Positions 21,413 to 33,322 are shown, counted from the stretch's first letter. The stretch is DNA of 64,000 nucleotides from Blastocladiella emersonii ATCC 22665 (GCA_025594325.1 JANHCV010000003.1:868001-932000); one strand, 5' to 3'. Translations and numbers: made by a program. The notes: a model not told the origin generated them from the sequence alone.

Positions 21413-24400
21413 ATGTCCAGCGCGTCGTCGCTGCCGGGCTCGGAATCGGGCTCCTTGCCACCACAGCCACCGTCGCCATCCATGGCCGCCGTCGCGGCCG
21501 CGGGGGAGGCCGAGGCGGGCCGTCCAGGGACCGCGTCGCCGCCTTCCTCTCCGGCGCCGCGGGACCCAGACTCTACCAGCGCGGGAGCACCCCATGACCG
21601 CGTGCATCGTAACGGGCCCACGCGGGCCTCGCCGCCGCCACCGCCGCCACTCTCGCCCGCTTCGGGAAGCTCGTCATTGATTGTGCAACGGCACGCTGCA
21701 GCTGGCGCGGCCCCGGTCCCGGCCGACGCCGTCGCCGCGGCGGCGACCCAACAGGGACGGGGACCGCCCTCGCTGGTGATCCGCACCACCGACCTCGACC
21801 CGCCACCACCCGCGGCGGCTTCGTCGACGTCCTCGTCGTCGGGGGGATCCGCCTCGTCCTCGCTCGCCTCGTCCCCAACCGACGCCAGCTCGGCCAAGAG
21901 CTCCGCGCCGACCTCGGCCCATCCTCTCATCCCGCCATCTGCACCGAGTGCTGCCTCGTCGTCGTCATCATCGAGCTCCTCCTCGTCGCAGCGCACGAAA
22001 GCCTCGTCCTCGTCCTCTTCCACCTCTGCTCAGGGATTGACGACCGTCGTCCGACACAAACCCGTCCGCCCACCACCATCCTCCAAGGCAACCGCGCCTC
22101 GCCCCTCCTTCGACTCCCATACCCTCCCGTCGCCAGCATCCCGCACCGGCGCCTTCTCGACGCGCTCGCCCATGTCCATCTCCAGCGCACAGGCCATTGC
22201 GCGGCAGGACGAGGCGATCCTGCAGCTGCGCCGCTCGCTGTTCCTCGGCCTGCCGTCGGGCCCGCCGCCCGCCGTCCCTGCCTCGCCCGCAACGACTACC
22301 GCTGGCGGTACGCGGAGCGGTGCAGCCAGCGCACCGAGCTCGCCGCGTCTCCGCCCGCGCACCGGCCGTGACCGCGCGCAGAGCGAGTCGCGTCCCGTGA
22401 GCGCATACGCGCTGTCCGAGGCCGCGCTCGCGCCGTCGGGGCTCCCCGGCTGGGCGTCGCCGACGTCCACGTTCATCGAGGTCGACGACGACTTTTCCGC
22501 GCGATCCGTCGTCGCCGCCGCCGCCGCTGCGGCCGACGCGCACGGGATGCGGCCGAGCATGGACTCGCTCCGTTCCGCACACCACGCCCCACACGCGGCG
22601 GCCGTCGTCGCCCACTCGCGCGCCGCGTCGCGGCTCCCGTCGCGCAACCCGTCGCCCGAGGACTCGCCCGCGCTGCGGCCGTCGACGACGATCGACGTGG
22701 ACCTCGAGGTCGAGGACGAGGACGGGCTCCCGCCGCCGCTCCGCCGCTCGCTCACGGCGCAGCGCGTGCGTGGGAGCGCCGAGTCGTCGTTTGACGAGTC
22801 GATCGATGACGCGGCGTCGCACCACCACGTCCAGCTGCCCCCAATGACGCCCGAGGAGGCGGCGGCGGCGGCCGCGGCCGAGGCGTACGGGGTGTCGCTC
22901 CCGCCGGGCATGCTCGTGCGCAACCGCGGCACGTCCAGTCGCGCTGCCTCGTTCGCGCCCGCGATCCCGGCGTATTTCGACGTCAAGCGTCACTTTTTGG
23001 TCACGCTCGCCGAGGCTCTGGTACGTTCATTTTGCGTGTTACACGGTGTTGCCGCGACCGCGAGGTGGGGGGATGAACGGATGTTCGTCGCGTCGCGCGT
23101 CGCGTCACCGTGATGGCGCAACTGATCGCACCATCACACCAACTCACTTGACCCCCAAATCGCCATCGCGTAGATCAAGTTTGGAAGTCCGACGTACCGC
23201 ATGGAGTACCTGCTGCACGTCACGGCCGCGACGCTCAAGGTGTCCATCTCCGTATCGATGCTGCCCAATCTGCTGCTCATGACGTACGAGAACCCGACGG
23301 ACCGGTCCAAGGAGGCCATCGTGCTGACGGTTAAGCAGGGGTACGACCTCGACAAGCTGTTCAAGTCGAACCTGCTGTGCAAGTCGCTCGCCTCAAAGGA
23401 CCTGACCATCGAGGACGCGGTCGAGGACCTCGAGGACCTGATCGACGCGCCCGCGACGTGGAGCGGGCCCGCGTACGTGACGGCGTGCGTCGGGTGCTCG
23501 GCGTTCATTGCGCCGCTCGCCTTCAACGGGTCGCTCATCGACGCGGGCATCGCGGGCCTGCTCGGGTCCATTGTCGCCATGCTCGAGCTCGCGTCCGGCC
23601 GCGTCGAGTCGCTCAGCTACGTCTTCGAGATCCTCGCCGCGACGCTCGTCTCGATCCTCGCCGCCATGTTCAAGCTGCTCATCGAGGTGCCGATGCACGT
23701 CTCGATGGCCGAGCTCATGGCGGGCACGCCCGCCGATACCCTGACCGTCAAGTCGGTCGCTGCCGCCGCATCGGCGCCGGGTCTGTGCTACACGGGCGTG
23801 ACGCTGTCGACGCTGTTCGTGATCCTGCCCGGTCTCTCGATCGCCACGTCGTTTGTCGAGATCAACAGCCTCAACGTGATCAGCGGCACCGTGCGGCTCG
23901 CCGTCGGCCTCGTCAAGACGCTGACGCAGGCGTTCGGGATCATTCTCGGGTCGCGCGTCGCGCTGACCGCCGCCAACACGTGGTGGCCGAGCGAGTCGGC
24001 CGCCGTGTTCCAGGACAACCTCTTCGCGCCGTGCCCCGCGGCCACGTCCATGGCGGCCAACTCGAGCGTGTGGCTGTTCTTGCCCATGCTGTTCGTGTTC
24101 GCCATCGCGCAGGGCGTGCAGCTCCGCGCGTCGCCCGCGCAGTTCGGGATCATCACCGTCGCCGTGTTCACGGCCTTCTGGGCGTCGCGCGCGCTGTCGG
24201 GGCTCAACATCGGCGCCGAGCCAACCGCCGCCGTCACCGCGTTCCTCGTTGGCGTCGTCGGCAACGTGTACTCGCGCATCTCGCACAACCCGGGCATCGC
24301 GCCGATCCTCGCGGGTGTCCTGCTCCTGGTCCCCGGCGGTCTCGGTGTCCGCACCTCGCTGTCGCTCATCGCCGCGTTCCCGACCGACAAGCCGACCTCC

Positions 24401-25291
24401 GCGTTCGGCAACGGGTCCTCGGCCACCAGCGCGTCCGGCTCGCTCATGCTGCAGATGATGCTGATCGCCCTGTGCATCGCGCTCGGCGTCCTGTGCAGCC
24501 GCATCGTGCCGCCCGTCGAGACCCAGCTCAAGACGTCGCGCATCGTCGAGCTGCGCCGCAAGATTGCGCGCCGCGAGGCCGCCGCGGGGCGTGCAGAGCG
24601 CGCGTCCGCGTTCTCGGGCGAGATCAAGTCCATGTCGCCCGTCGTTTACCTCCGCCGATCCGTCCGCCGCCTCCGCGAGTGGGTCGAGACGAGCGTCGAC
24701 CGCGTGCGCGAGTCGCCCGACGCTAAGCCTAGCAGCAAGAAGCCGGTCTCGGCACGCGCGACGGGCCAGCCAGTCGTCGCGTCCCCGCGCCGGTCGTGGG
24801 ACCTCGAGTCCGAGTCGTCCGCGTCGGTCCCGCCCACCCCAGTCCTGCCCGCGACAGCCGCTCCCGCTTCTCCCGCTGTCGGTCGGCGTACGCCGCACAG
24901 CGCCGTCGCTGTCCCGACCTCGAGCCCCGTCGAGGTGGCCGTGGACATTGAGCTCGGCACGCCGCCACCAACACCCGGCGCGCTCCCCTCGCCCGACCTC
25001 GCGACGCCGCCCGTTGACGCGTCGCCCGAGGAGGTGCAAAAGTACCACCAGAAGCTGCGGCACTGGCTGCGGCGGTGGGAGACGCAGATCAACTCGGGGC
25101 GCACAGGGACCGCCGAGCGGTCCAAGGTCAAGAAGTGGCTCGTCCGGTACGAGAGCGTCAGCAACGTGCACGGCGCAGGCGGGTCGTCGGCGGCTGCAGC
25201 GAGCGCGGCGGCGGCTGCAGCGAGCGCGGCGGCGGCTGCAGCGAGCGCGGCGGCGGCTACAGCGGCTGCGTCGTCGGCGCGGCGCGCGTGA
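21413..25291 (+). CDS. Prm10-type membrane protein with ThrE domains
   Basis: Fungal member of the ThrE family (bacterial threonine/serine exporters; yeast Prm10 is pheromone-regulated, substrate unknown). Exons 21413-23020 and 23174-25291 join in phase to about 1,241 residues; the 153-nt intron is longer than usual here. Residues 1-520 are disordered Ser/Pro/Ala-rich. The ThrE core begins at FDVKRHFLVTLAEAL and continues IKFGSPTYRMEYLL, then about ten hydrophobic spans through LCIALGVLCSRIV. The HxxE/FGSPTYR segment is typical of the soluble start of the family. A basic juxtamembrane stretch, a second disordered region and a polyalanine tail encoded by 21-bp repeats end the protein. Confidence 0.87.
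25189..25270 (+). repeat. 21-bp tandem repeat in coding sequence
   Basis: Three near-perfect 21-bp copies (25189-25209, 25210-25230, 25231-25251) and a degenerate fourth, unit GGCGGCTGCAGCGAGCGCGGC, encoding a seven-residue Ala-rich unit with one Ser at the C-terminus of the ThrE protein. Length is a multiple of three, so copy-number change keeps the frame. Confidence 0.9.
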
Positions 25292-26067
25292 TCGTGATGG
25301 CGAGTGTGACGGGGGATGGGGGATGTGATCCCGCGACGAGTTGTGCTTTGGCGTGTGTTTCGTTTGACTAGACTTGATCCTTTGGTGTGACGCAACGTTC
25401 TTGGGCCGGATCAGAGGGAGGCCAACCATCTGTGAGGAGGGCGAGCGATGGTTGGTCGCGAGAAGTTCATTTCGCGTGTTTGCCGCGCGTTTCGGATTCT
25501 GCATGGCGGCGCCATGGAGGCGACGCCGTCGATTATCATCTCTCTCCATCACCTCACCAACGACGGCCGTGAGCGCTACCTTCCAGCTTCACACTCTCCC
25601 GTCTCGACGAGACGACGAGGACACACCACTCTGACGCGTCTCGGCCAAGCCGACGACCCCTTCACGTTCAAGCCGACCTCGAGCCTCATCGCTCGAGTGG
25701 CGCCCACGTCGCCGAGTGCGGAACTCTCCACTTTGGTTCGCGTTCGTGCGTGTTGATTCTCTGCGGCCACAGCGGCGCACCGCGACCAAACTCAAAGCAT
25801 CGACGAGGAAGGAGGACGAATCCGCGATTGCAGCCACGCTGGCCCCACCTTGTTCGTCGACCCCCGTCGCCCGGCCGCTTTCGTTCTCCCTCCCCTCCCT
25901 CCTACTTGCCCTTCTCGTCATCGAACGAATCGCTGCCGTCCGCCCATCGAATCGCGCGACTCTGGGCCCTTGATCGGCCAGTTCATCGACACCGACACTC
26001 CATGCATCTTCTTCATCTTGCGATATCGCGAACGCCACCCGTTCCACGACACGGCCGCGGTTCCCTC
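25292..26067. other. intergenic promoter region
   Basis: 776 bp between two plus-strand genes. The right half is pyrimidine-rich on the plus strand, as expected of a promoter or leader in this genome. No ORF, RNA or repeat recognised. Confidence 0.4.
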
Positions 26068-28180
26068 ATGTATCGACCATCCTCCGCGTCCGCGTCGCCG
26101 TCACGGCGGCCAAGGCCATGTGCCACCCTGGCCGCTGTCGCCCTCGCAGCCATCGCCCTGCTCTCCCCGACCCCCGTCGTCGCGCAGCGCGCGGCGGGCG
26201 ACCTGTCGACGGCGGCCGCCGAGTGCCTCAAGTACCTCGGCGCGAGCGCGACCTTCTGCACGCCGCAGGCCGCGCCCGCGTACAACTGCCAGGCGTGCGT
26301 CGCGCCCTTCGCGTGTATCCCGACGACGTCGTGTCCACGGGTACGTGACGGCTCCCTTGCTGGCGTCGGTGCGGATTGCATCGACCTTGTTCAATGGACG
26401 CGCGAGGCGCGAAGCGAAGCCAGCCATCCATGGCCCGCCCACTCGGTGCCCGCGCCCCTCGCACCGCTCGCTGCCTCTCGATTGGCCACACCGCTCGACG
26501 ACGCGCGCGACTCCGCCATGGACACTCACTCATGGATGTGATTGGCGGTGCGGTGCGGCCAGCTCGTCGTCTCGCAGCGGCGGCGACCATGATTCGCGAC
26601 AAGGTCGATGCAATCCAATCCAATCCAGCGCCCTTGTTCGCCGTGCGTTTCGAACCTCACCAGATCGCCTGTTCATGCGTATTTTTACATAGCTCCCGAG
26701 CTCCGCGAACGTCGACAACCTGTTCCTCCTCGCGGGTAAGCCCACGGAGGCCTCGTGCTACCTGCAGCGCGTCGACTCGTGCCAGGGCCAGCGGTCCTGC
26801 GTCGTGTGCGACCCGCCATGCCAGCTGGCGCTGCTCTCCAACGGCGTGTGCGGTGTCGGGAACGTCACCACGTCCTTCACGAACGCGACGGCCACGGCGT
26901 CGTCGCGCAGCGCCGCCGTCGCCACGCTCCCGCCCGCGACCAACACGCCGACCGCATCCACGCTGCCGCCCGCCGCGCCGAGCGCGACGCCCGAGCGCGA
27001 CGTCCCGCTGTTCGAACGGTACATGTGGCCGATAGTCGTTGGCGGGTCCATTGTCGCCTTCGCCATCATCATCTCGGCCACCATGTGCGTCCTGCGCCGC
27101 CGGTCCGCGTCAACCAACGCCGGGGCCGGGCACGGCGGTAAGGGCGCGCAGTTCGAGCAGCGCGGGCGCAGTCCGGCTCCGCCACCGCCGTTCCTCCGGT
27201 CCGCGCGCCAGGGCGGCGGTGGTGGGACAACGGGCTCGGCGGGGTCGCGTCGTGGCACGGCTGTCGGCAGCGAGGGCGTGCTCCTGACGCGTCCGTATTC
27301 GCGGTCGGCCAGCAGGCAGTCGTCGAGCCGTGCGTCCCACTTCCAGCTGATGCAGGACGTCGCGACGGGCGGCGACGCGGCCGACGAGCGGACATCCGCC
27401 GAGATGCTTCGGAAACTGCACGCCGCCACCGCTGCTGCCGCCGCTTCCTCATCCTCGCCGGCCGTGAACCCGCACGACCCGTTCCAGACGCCTCCCGCGG
27501 TCGCCGCAGAACCCGCCGACGCGACGCTCGGCGGCCACCTGTTCACCGTGACCCACGGCGCGTCCGACGGCACCGGTGTCCCGCGCCGCGTCCCGCCTGG
27601 CCGCGCGTCGTCGAGCAACAACGCGTGTTCGTCGCGGTCCATCGACATCTCGATCGAGACGGTCGAGGAGAGCAACCCGTACGCCGCCGCCGGCGCGTTC
27701 CACGTCGGCGCCAACGTCCCCGCCATCCCGCGCATGACGCCCGCGGCGGCTGCGGCGGCGGTCGCGACGCGCGAGCCCGCGCTCACGCACTTCGAGGCTG
27801 AGCTCCTGTCCGAGGCGTTTCGCGCAAACTTGATCGACGAGCCTGCCGAGGCGCCGGCCGCGGCGCGAACGGGTCCTTCGGCTGCAGCGACGAGGGGTGC
27901 CGCGGCGCCACCACCGCAACAGCAGATCCGCGAGTACCCTGGCCGCCGGTTACTCGACGTGCACCCGGACCAGCTCGCGAGTCAGCTCTACTCGCCGCCG
28001 ATCCTCACAGGGCTCCCGGTCCCGCCATCACCGACAGGCGCCGCGCGGCCACCAGTACCCGGATGGCCGCCGCAAGGACGTGGCGGAGCGGTCGAGCGAC
28101 CCGAGGGAATGGTCCTGGTCTCGCCGGGCGCTGTCCTGCGCGCGTACGAGTACGACTCAGGGTCGAATTTGTCCGCATGA
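26068..28180 (+). CDS. Cys-rich single-pass membrane protein, unknown function
   Basis: Exons 26068-26340 and 26693-28180 join in phase to about 586 residues. The N-terminus is basic then hydrophobic (LAAVALAAIALLSPTPVVAQ), a likely signal peptide. The ectodomain of about 210 residues has regularly placed cysteines (CLKYLG, FCTPQ, CQACVAPFAC, TTSCP, SCYLQRVDSC, SCVVCDPPC, GVCGVG) and a Ser/Thr/Pro/Ala stalk. One membrane span (WPIVVGGSIVAFAIIISATM) is followed by a 350-residue Ala/Pro/Ser-rich cytoplasmic tail. Sensor- or adhesin-like topology, but I recognise no family. The 352-nt intron is about five times the local norm. Confidence 0.68.
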
Positions 28181-28337
28181 TAGAGTCGGTTACGTGTGTA
28201 TCTCGCCACGGTCTTTCACTTTTGCGTGCCCTTCGAGGCGAGGAAACAACAGCTGATTTGATTTACTGGCGGGAGAATACGCCACGGCACACGTTCCTGG
28301 CTGGCCACGCTGATCGGCCCAAGTGATTGCGGTTTAG

Positions 28338-28620
28338 ACCTTCGACGCGGCATCGGCAGCTTTCTGCCGAACTTTGGTGAGCTCGATCACTTCTTGGATA
28401 GTGTAATACACCACAAGGTTGTCTGCAGCGACCAAGCAGATCATGATGTATGCACCCGGGAGCGCACCAAGGACGGTTGACCACGGACACCCCAACGCGA
28501 AACGATCGGCAGCGCTATGGCGAACAGAGCGACGCGAAACGATCGGCAGCGCTATGGCGAACAGAGCGACTGCAACGCCGATGCTGAAGAATCTCGTTCA
28601 GAGCTTGTGCTTTGCGTATG
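28338..28620 (-). pseudogene. possible small two-span membrane protein or relic (VMA21-like?)
   Basis: Reading leftward, an open frame encodes a hydrophobic span (FSIGVAVALFAIALPIVS), a linker made by the 37-bp duplication, a second span (VLGALPGAYIMICLVAAD) and YYTIQEVIELTKVRQKAADAASKV before a stop. Two short spans with a charged tail recall VMA21, the V-ATPase assembly chaperone, but the match is weak. No ATG fits directly: an upstream MVVAYAKHKL reading ends in TGA just before the first span, so a missed intron or decay is needed. Base composition is less GC-rich than in flanking genes. Confidence 0.25.
28497..28570. repeat. perfect 37-bp tandem duplication
   Basis: Two identical adjacent 37-bp copies (28497-28533 and 28534-28570) beginning GCGAAACGATCGGCAGCG. 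The unit is not a multiple of three, so one copy shifts any reading frame passing through. Confidence 0.97.
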
Positions 28621-28804
28621 CAACGACCATAAATCAAATCGCACGCGGCAGTGACGTTCCTGATCAGACGATGATCACGCACGTTGACTGTCAGCAGTGC
28701 GACTTTCTGCTGTCTGAGCGGCGGCAGCCTCCGTTCAAACAAGTTGCGCGGACTAAGGGGTGTGATATTGGTTTGTACATGGTGGAGAGGGCACGGTTGA
28801 GCGC

Positions 28805-29199
28805 TCACGCCGAGACGGTTGCGGGCGCAGCGGCGGGGGTCGAAAAGGTCACGGTCGTGCCCTCGTCCTCCTCGTCGCGCTCAAAGTCGTCCTACGCGCA
28901 CTGTCATGAGTACTTTTGACCGATCGAGTCCGTGTGAGATCACGCACCGGATCGTAGATGACGCGGATGATGAGCGAGCAGCTTGGACACGTCGCCACCT
29001 CCTCGCCGTCAAACAGCTCCTCCTACGTCAGCGCCCTGCAGCGTCAGCCAGCACGCCTCACCGACACTTCATCATAACAAGCCGCAAGACTGACCTCGGT
29101 GATCTGGAACTTGTCGCCGCACGGGCACGGGTACGTGTAGGTCCGCGTGTCCTCGTCAAAGTCGAAGTCCTCGATCTCGATCTCGTCGTAGTAGGACAT
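28805..29199 (-). CDS. DPH3: DPH3/Kti11, diphthamide synthesis and Elongator cofactor
   Basis: Small zinc/iron protein that donates electrons to Dph1-Dph2 for diphthamide formation on eEF2 and also supports Elongator tRNA modification. Exons 29095-29199, 28948-29022 and 28805-28891, all phase 0, give 88 residues (family about 80-90). The CSL zinc finger is complete: YPCPCGD (C25, C27) and TCPSCSL (C47, C50), preceded by the near-invariant [10 protein letters not shown]. The tail is acidic then Ala/Thr-rich. Two of only a few non-GTACG donors in the window (GTCAGT, GTGCGT) are found here. Confidence 0.96.
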
Positions 29200-29921
29200 G
29201 GTTCCGGGGGGCTCACGTTGCCACAGCTTTCGGGCGGTTCCAGGAAGATACGTTGCAGCAAGTCGTTTGGTGCCGAGAGCAAAGCGGTAGAGCGGAAGGG
29301 GCCCCCGATGCACCCGGTGAGGCGCAGTCCGCCTGCAGCAAATCGAGTGGCGCTGCCGGCATCACGGGGCATCACCTGGCCCGCCACAGGGACGCGTCTC
29401 GATTCCTGATTGGAGCGCTGATCGTTAATTAAGCGGCGCACCATGCACTCTTGTCCTCGGCGACTGGCTCAAGATTCGCTCAGTGATCGCTGCCCGGGTC
29501 CGTCACATTGATGGTCGGCGGCGTCCCTGCGGGTGAACGACCGCCACGCGTCGGGTGAGCGCCGCAGCAAGAGAACTCGGTGCCCGCGGACGCAGGGACC
29601 GCGCTTTGTGCAGCCGCCATGAGACATTTTTTCGCGGTAAAGTGGGCTTGGCACGTCTGATGCCGAGCCGCAGCATTCATGAGCCACACGCTGCGCCGCC
29701 GGGCCTGCCGCGAGATGGGTGGGCGTTCGACGCCCGCGGCCCTCCTATAAAGCGTTCATCGCCCTACCTCCTCCCTTCTCCCTCAGAACCCATCCGCGCT
29801 AGACGTGCTCGCGACCCCATCCTGTACACCTTGTCCCCGTCCGTCGCGACGCACACCATAGACGATTCGCTCGAAGGCTGGTCCCTGTCGTCCCCCATCG
29901 TCCCTGAACCCGCATCCCACC
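29200..29921. promoter_or_regulatory. divergent DPH3 / tyrosinase promoter region
   Basis: 722 bp between divergent start codons, with a TATA box on the plus strand at 29746-29752 and a GC-rich hairpin (GGGCGTTCGACGCCC, about 29721-29735) just upstream of it. No ORF is credited. Confidence 0.5.
29746..29752 (+). promoter_or_regulatory. TATA box of tyrosinase gene
   Basis: TATAAAG, 170 bp upstream of the ATG at 29922. The leader between them is pyrimidine-rich. Confidence 0.6.
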
Positions 29922-31742
29922 ATGAAGGTCTCCGTCATCGCCCTCCTCGCCATCGTGGCCGTGCTCGCCGGCCAGTCCGAGGCCGCGGCCAACTGCGGCA
30001 ACGGCATCCGCGTGCGCAAGGACTACCGCGACCTGACCGACGCCGAGTGGAACGAGTTCATCAAGGCCGTCAAGGGCCTCAAGGAGAAGAAGGGTGCCGA
30101 TGACCGCACCAGCGCCTTCGAGGAGTTCACGGCCATGCACGCCAAGTACATGTCCGAGGCGCACGCCGACAACGCGTTCGCGCTGTGGCACCGCCACTAC
30201 CTCCGCGTGTACGAGGACGCGCTCGTCAAGCAGAACCCGGCCTTCAAGGCCCTCCCGTACTGGGACTGGTCGGCCGACTACGCGCTGCCGCACAAGGCGT
30301 CGCTGTGGACGGCCAAGTACCTCGGGTCCTCGGGTGGCGACGGCACCAACCCGGCGTCCAAGTGCATCCCCGACGGTCCCTTTGCCAACCTCGAGTACTC
30401 GTACCCGGACACGCACTGCCTGCGCCGCGGGTTCAGCGTGCAGACGGGCATGTCGGACGCGTACTCGGCCAAGGAGGGCCGCCCGCGCTTCCACTCGCCG
30501 GCCGAGATCTCCAACCTGATCACGTCGACGCCCAACTTTGACGAGTTCCACGACATTCTCCAGTACAACATCCACGCGACGCCGCACACGTACATTGGCG
30601 GTTCGGGCGGCGACATGTACTACCTCAACAAGGCGCCCAACGACCCGGCCTTCACCCACCACCACGCCTACGGTTCGTTTCCTCGATTTGTTCGCTCCGA
30701 CCTTGCATGATTCGATCAACTAACGCATCAAATCCGCCCAACAGTCGACTACCTGCTCACCGTCTACCTCGCGGCGCACCCCAAGGCCAAGCTGCCCGGG
30801 GGCACGTACGCGGCGTTCGGCGGCGCCAAGGCCTCGGACGCGTACGACACGCTCAACCTGTGCTACAAGTATGAGCCGTATTCGGGCTTCAAGCCCAAGC
30901 CGGTGACCACCGCCTACACCAAGCCGGCCTCGACGTCCGCTGCCGCTTCTTCCTCGTCGGCCAAGCCGGCGTCGTCGTCGTCGACTTCGGCCGCCGCCTC
31001 GTCGAGCTCGGCCTCCTCCGCGGCCTCGTCGAGCGGCGCGCCCGCCTACTCGACGTCGGTCGTCATCATCACCGCGCCCGTCACCTACACGGTCCCCGTG
31101 GTCGTGACGGCCTCGGGCTCGTCGTCGCCGGCCGCCGCGTCGTCGACCCCGACCGGTACCGCGTCCGCCTCCGCCTCGACGTCGTCGGCTGCGCCGACGG
31201 CCACGGGCGGCGTGTCGACCTCGTACAGCATCGCCACGTCGATGACGACGACCACGAGCATCGCGACGTACCCGGTCAAGCCGACGGACGGCGCGGCGTC
31301 GTCGGGCTCGCCCGCGGCCACGACCACCGCTTCGGGCTCGCCCTCGTCGACGTACACCATGTCGATCATGCCCATCATCCCGACCAACGAGGCCGACTCC
31401 AAGTACAACAAGGACACGTACTACGGCAAGGAGGCGTGCCCGTACCTCCCGCCCGCCGACTCGTACCTGCCGCCGCCGCCCAAGAAGTTCGTCGAGGCGG
31501 CCAAGTACCCCGAGGCCAAGGTCGCCGAGTGCCAGAAGAAGATGGCGGTCATTGTGGCCGACGTCAAGGAGAAGGCCGACAAGAACGTCTACCTGCCGCC
31601 CCCCGTCACGTCGTACCAGCAGACCCAGGAGTCGCAGGCTATCGACAAGAACAACGGCGTCTCGAGCGACGCGTCCGCCGCCCAGGTCGCGTCGGTCGGC
31701 GCCGCCGCGGCTCTCGCTGCCGTCGTCGCGTTCCTCGCCTAA
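29922..31742 (+). CDS. secreted tyrosinase-domain protein, probable GPI anchor
   Basis: Type-3 copper enzyme (monophenol/catechol oxidation) of about 582 residues; exons 29922-30672 and 30745-31742. A clear signal peptide (VIALLAIVAVLAGQSEA) leads into the catalytic domain. CuA ligands are H73, H81 and H90 (AMHAKY, EAH, WHRHYLRVYEDAL), CuB ligands H218 and H222 (NIHATPHTYIGG) with a third among H246-248 (THHHAY). PYWDWSADY is also characteristic. A Ser/Thr/Ala-rich stalk (about 320-440), a Cys-containing spacer and a hydrophobic C-terminus (VGAAAALAAVVAFLA) suggest a GPI anchor on the cell surface. Likely roles are melanisation or wall cross-linking (inference). Confidence 0.92.
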
Positions 31743-31800
31743 TCTCGTTGGCTTTTATCTGTACCTAAAATGTATTGCACACTTCTCTTCCTCCGAAACC

Positions 31801-33322
31801 TTATTGACTCTTGACCATGCCGCCATTCATCGCAAACTGAGGCAGCGGCGGAACAGGAGGCACGAGCGCGGAGCCGAGGTCCGTGGACAACATCGAAAAG
31901 ATGCTCGCGCGGACGTGGCTCTTTGACACGGCGCCGCCGCCGGTGTCGCCGCCCTCGACGGCCGTGGCCATGGTGTACGCGGACGCGGACGACACGGCGC
32001 GCTGGTGGTGCATGGCCATCTGGGACTGGGTGCGCGGCGGGACGGGTTCCTGCGGGTAGTACATGAGCGGCGGGGGCGGGACGACCATGGTCGCGCTGGT
32101 CGATGCGCGGCGGTGGTGCAGCGTCGCGTCGTCGCCGTCGCCGTGGTGGTGGTAGTGGTACTCGCCCGCCGTGGCGGTCTCAAACGTCGACGGAGCCGCC
32201 GACGCGCGGCGGATGTGGTCGATGCGCGAGCTCGCGTCGCGCGCGGACCACGCGGACCGGTGGCCGACGGCGGCCATGGCGTGGACGGCCGACGTGAGGT
32301 TCGTGTACCCGCCGACGAGCCCCTGGGCGATCGGGCCGACGCTGCGCACGACGCCGTGCAGGCGCGGCGCCGCGAGCCGGTCGCCGTACGTCTGCAGCTC
32401 GCGGTCCAGGTACGTGATCTGCTGGTGCAGCTGCTCGTGCTCGGCGACGGCCTCGACGAGCTTGTCCTCGTCGGCGCGCTTGTATTTGGCGCGGATCTTG
32501 GCCACGCGCTGCGCCGCCTTGATGGCCCGCGGGCGCAGCTCGGCGAGGCGGTTGTTGTGCTGCGTGCACGTCGACTAGGGGTGGTTGGGGATGAGTGAGT
32601 GGTCAAGCGGTGTGGTCGAGCGGGATAGCGTACCAGCGCCTCGTTGTTGAGCGAGTCGAGGTCGCGGTTCAGCGGGGTCTCGAGGTCGCGCCACACCATG
32701 TCTCCCAGCAGCTGATGTGTGCCGGAGACGAGCTTGAGCGTGTCGGCGAGAAAGTCGACGTCGGCCATGAGATCGTATGGGATCGGGTCTGTCGCGCGCA
32801 CAAGAGTAAGTCTCAGTCCTTGCCCAACCCAAGCAGGGCCCCCGTACCCTCCTCGTCGGGCGCGCGACACGTCGCGATCCCCTGGAGCACGCGGTTGAGC
32901 ATCTCGCCCTTGCTCGCGACGGCGTGCAGCGCGGCGCGGAAATCGCGCGTCGCCTTGACGAGGTCGCTCAGCTGGATGAGCCGCATCGGCTTGGACGCGG
33001 CCGAGCGCAGGTACGCCGAGTCCTCGACCACGGTCGAGTACGCGGTATTGGTGCGCGACCGCGGCTGGACGCCCGACGCGGCTCGGACGTGCGGGGACAT
33101 TGCGCCACTGTCGCCGTCGGTGACACCGTGGCCGTAGTGGCACGGCGAGTAGTACGGCGACGGCGCGCCGTTCGCGGCCCGGGCCGGCGTCGCGGGCGGC
33201 TGCGACATGGGCGCGGCCGAGTACGCCAGCTCGGGCGTGTACGGCGCGCCGCGAAGAATGCCGACGGGCGGGGCGCCGGGGGTCTGCGCCCGCGGCGGCG
33301 GCATGGGCGAGGAAGTATTCAT
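31801..33322 (-). CDS. BAR-like helical protein, unknown function
   Basis: Exons 32848-33322, 32634-32788 and 31801-32574 join in frame to about 467 residues. A Pro-rich N-terminus precedes a helical region from about 110 to 330 with heptad-like charge patterns (DLVKATRDFRAALHAV, RDLETPLNRDLDSLNNEA, KAAQRVAKIRAKYKRADEDK, EHEQLHQQITYLDRELQTYG), resembling a BAR or FAM92-type membrane-curving fold. The tail is His/Pro/Ala-rich and disordered. I do not recognise a named family. It lies 58 bp from the convergent tyrosinase stop and heads a minus-strand run with CAMSAP and RSP4/6, but shared function is only a guess. Confidence 0.65.

Noticed and set aside
23393-25552. 719-codon minus-strand ORF
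   Set aside because: Shadow of the ThrE transporter; Arg/Asp/Gly-rich with no domains.
29720-29736. GC hairpin with GTTCGA loop, resembling a tRNA T-arm
   Set aside because: No anticodon or acceptor stem around it; lies in the tyrosinase promoter.
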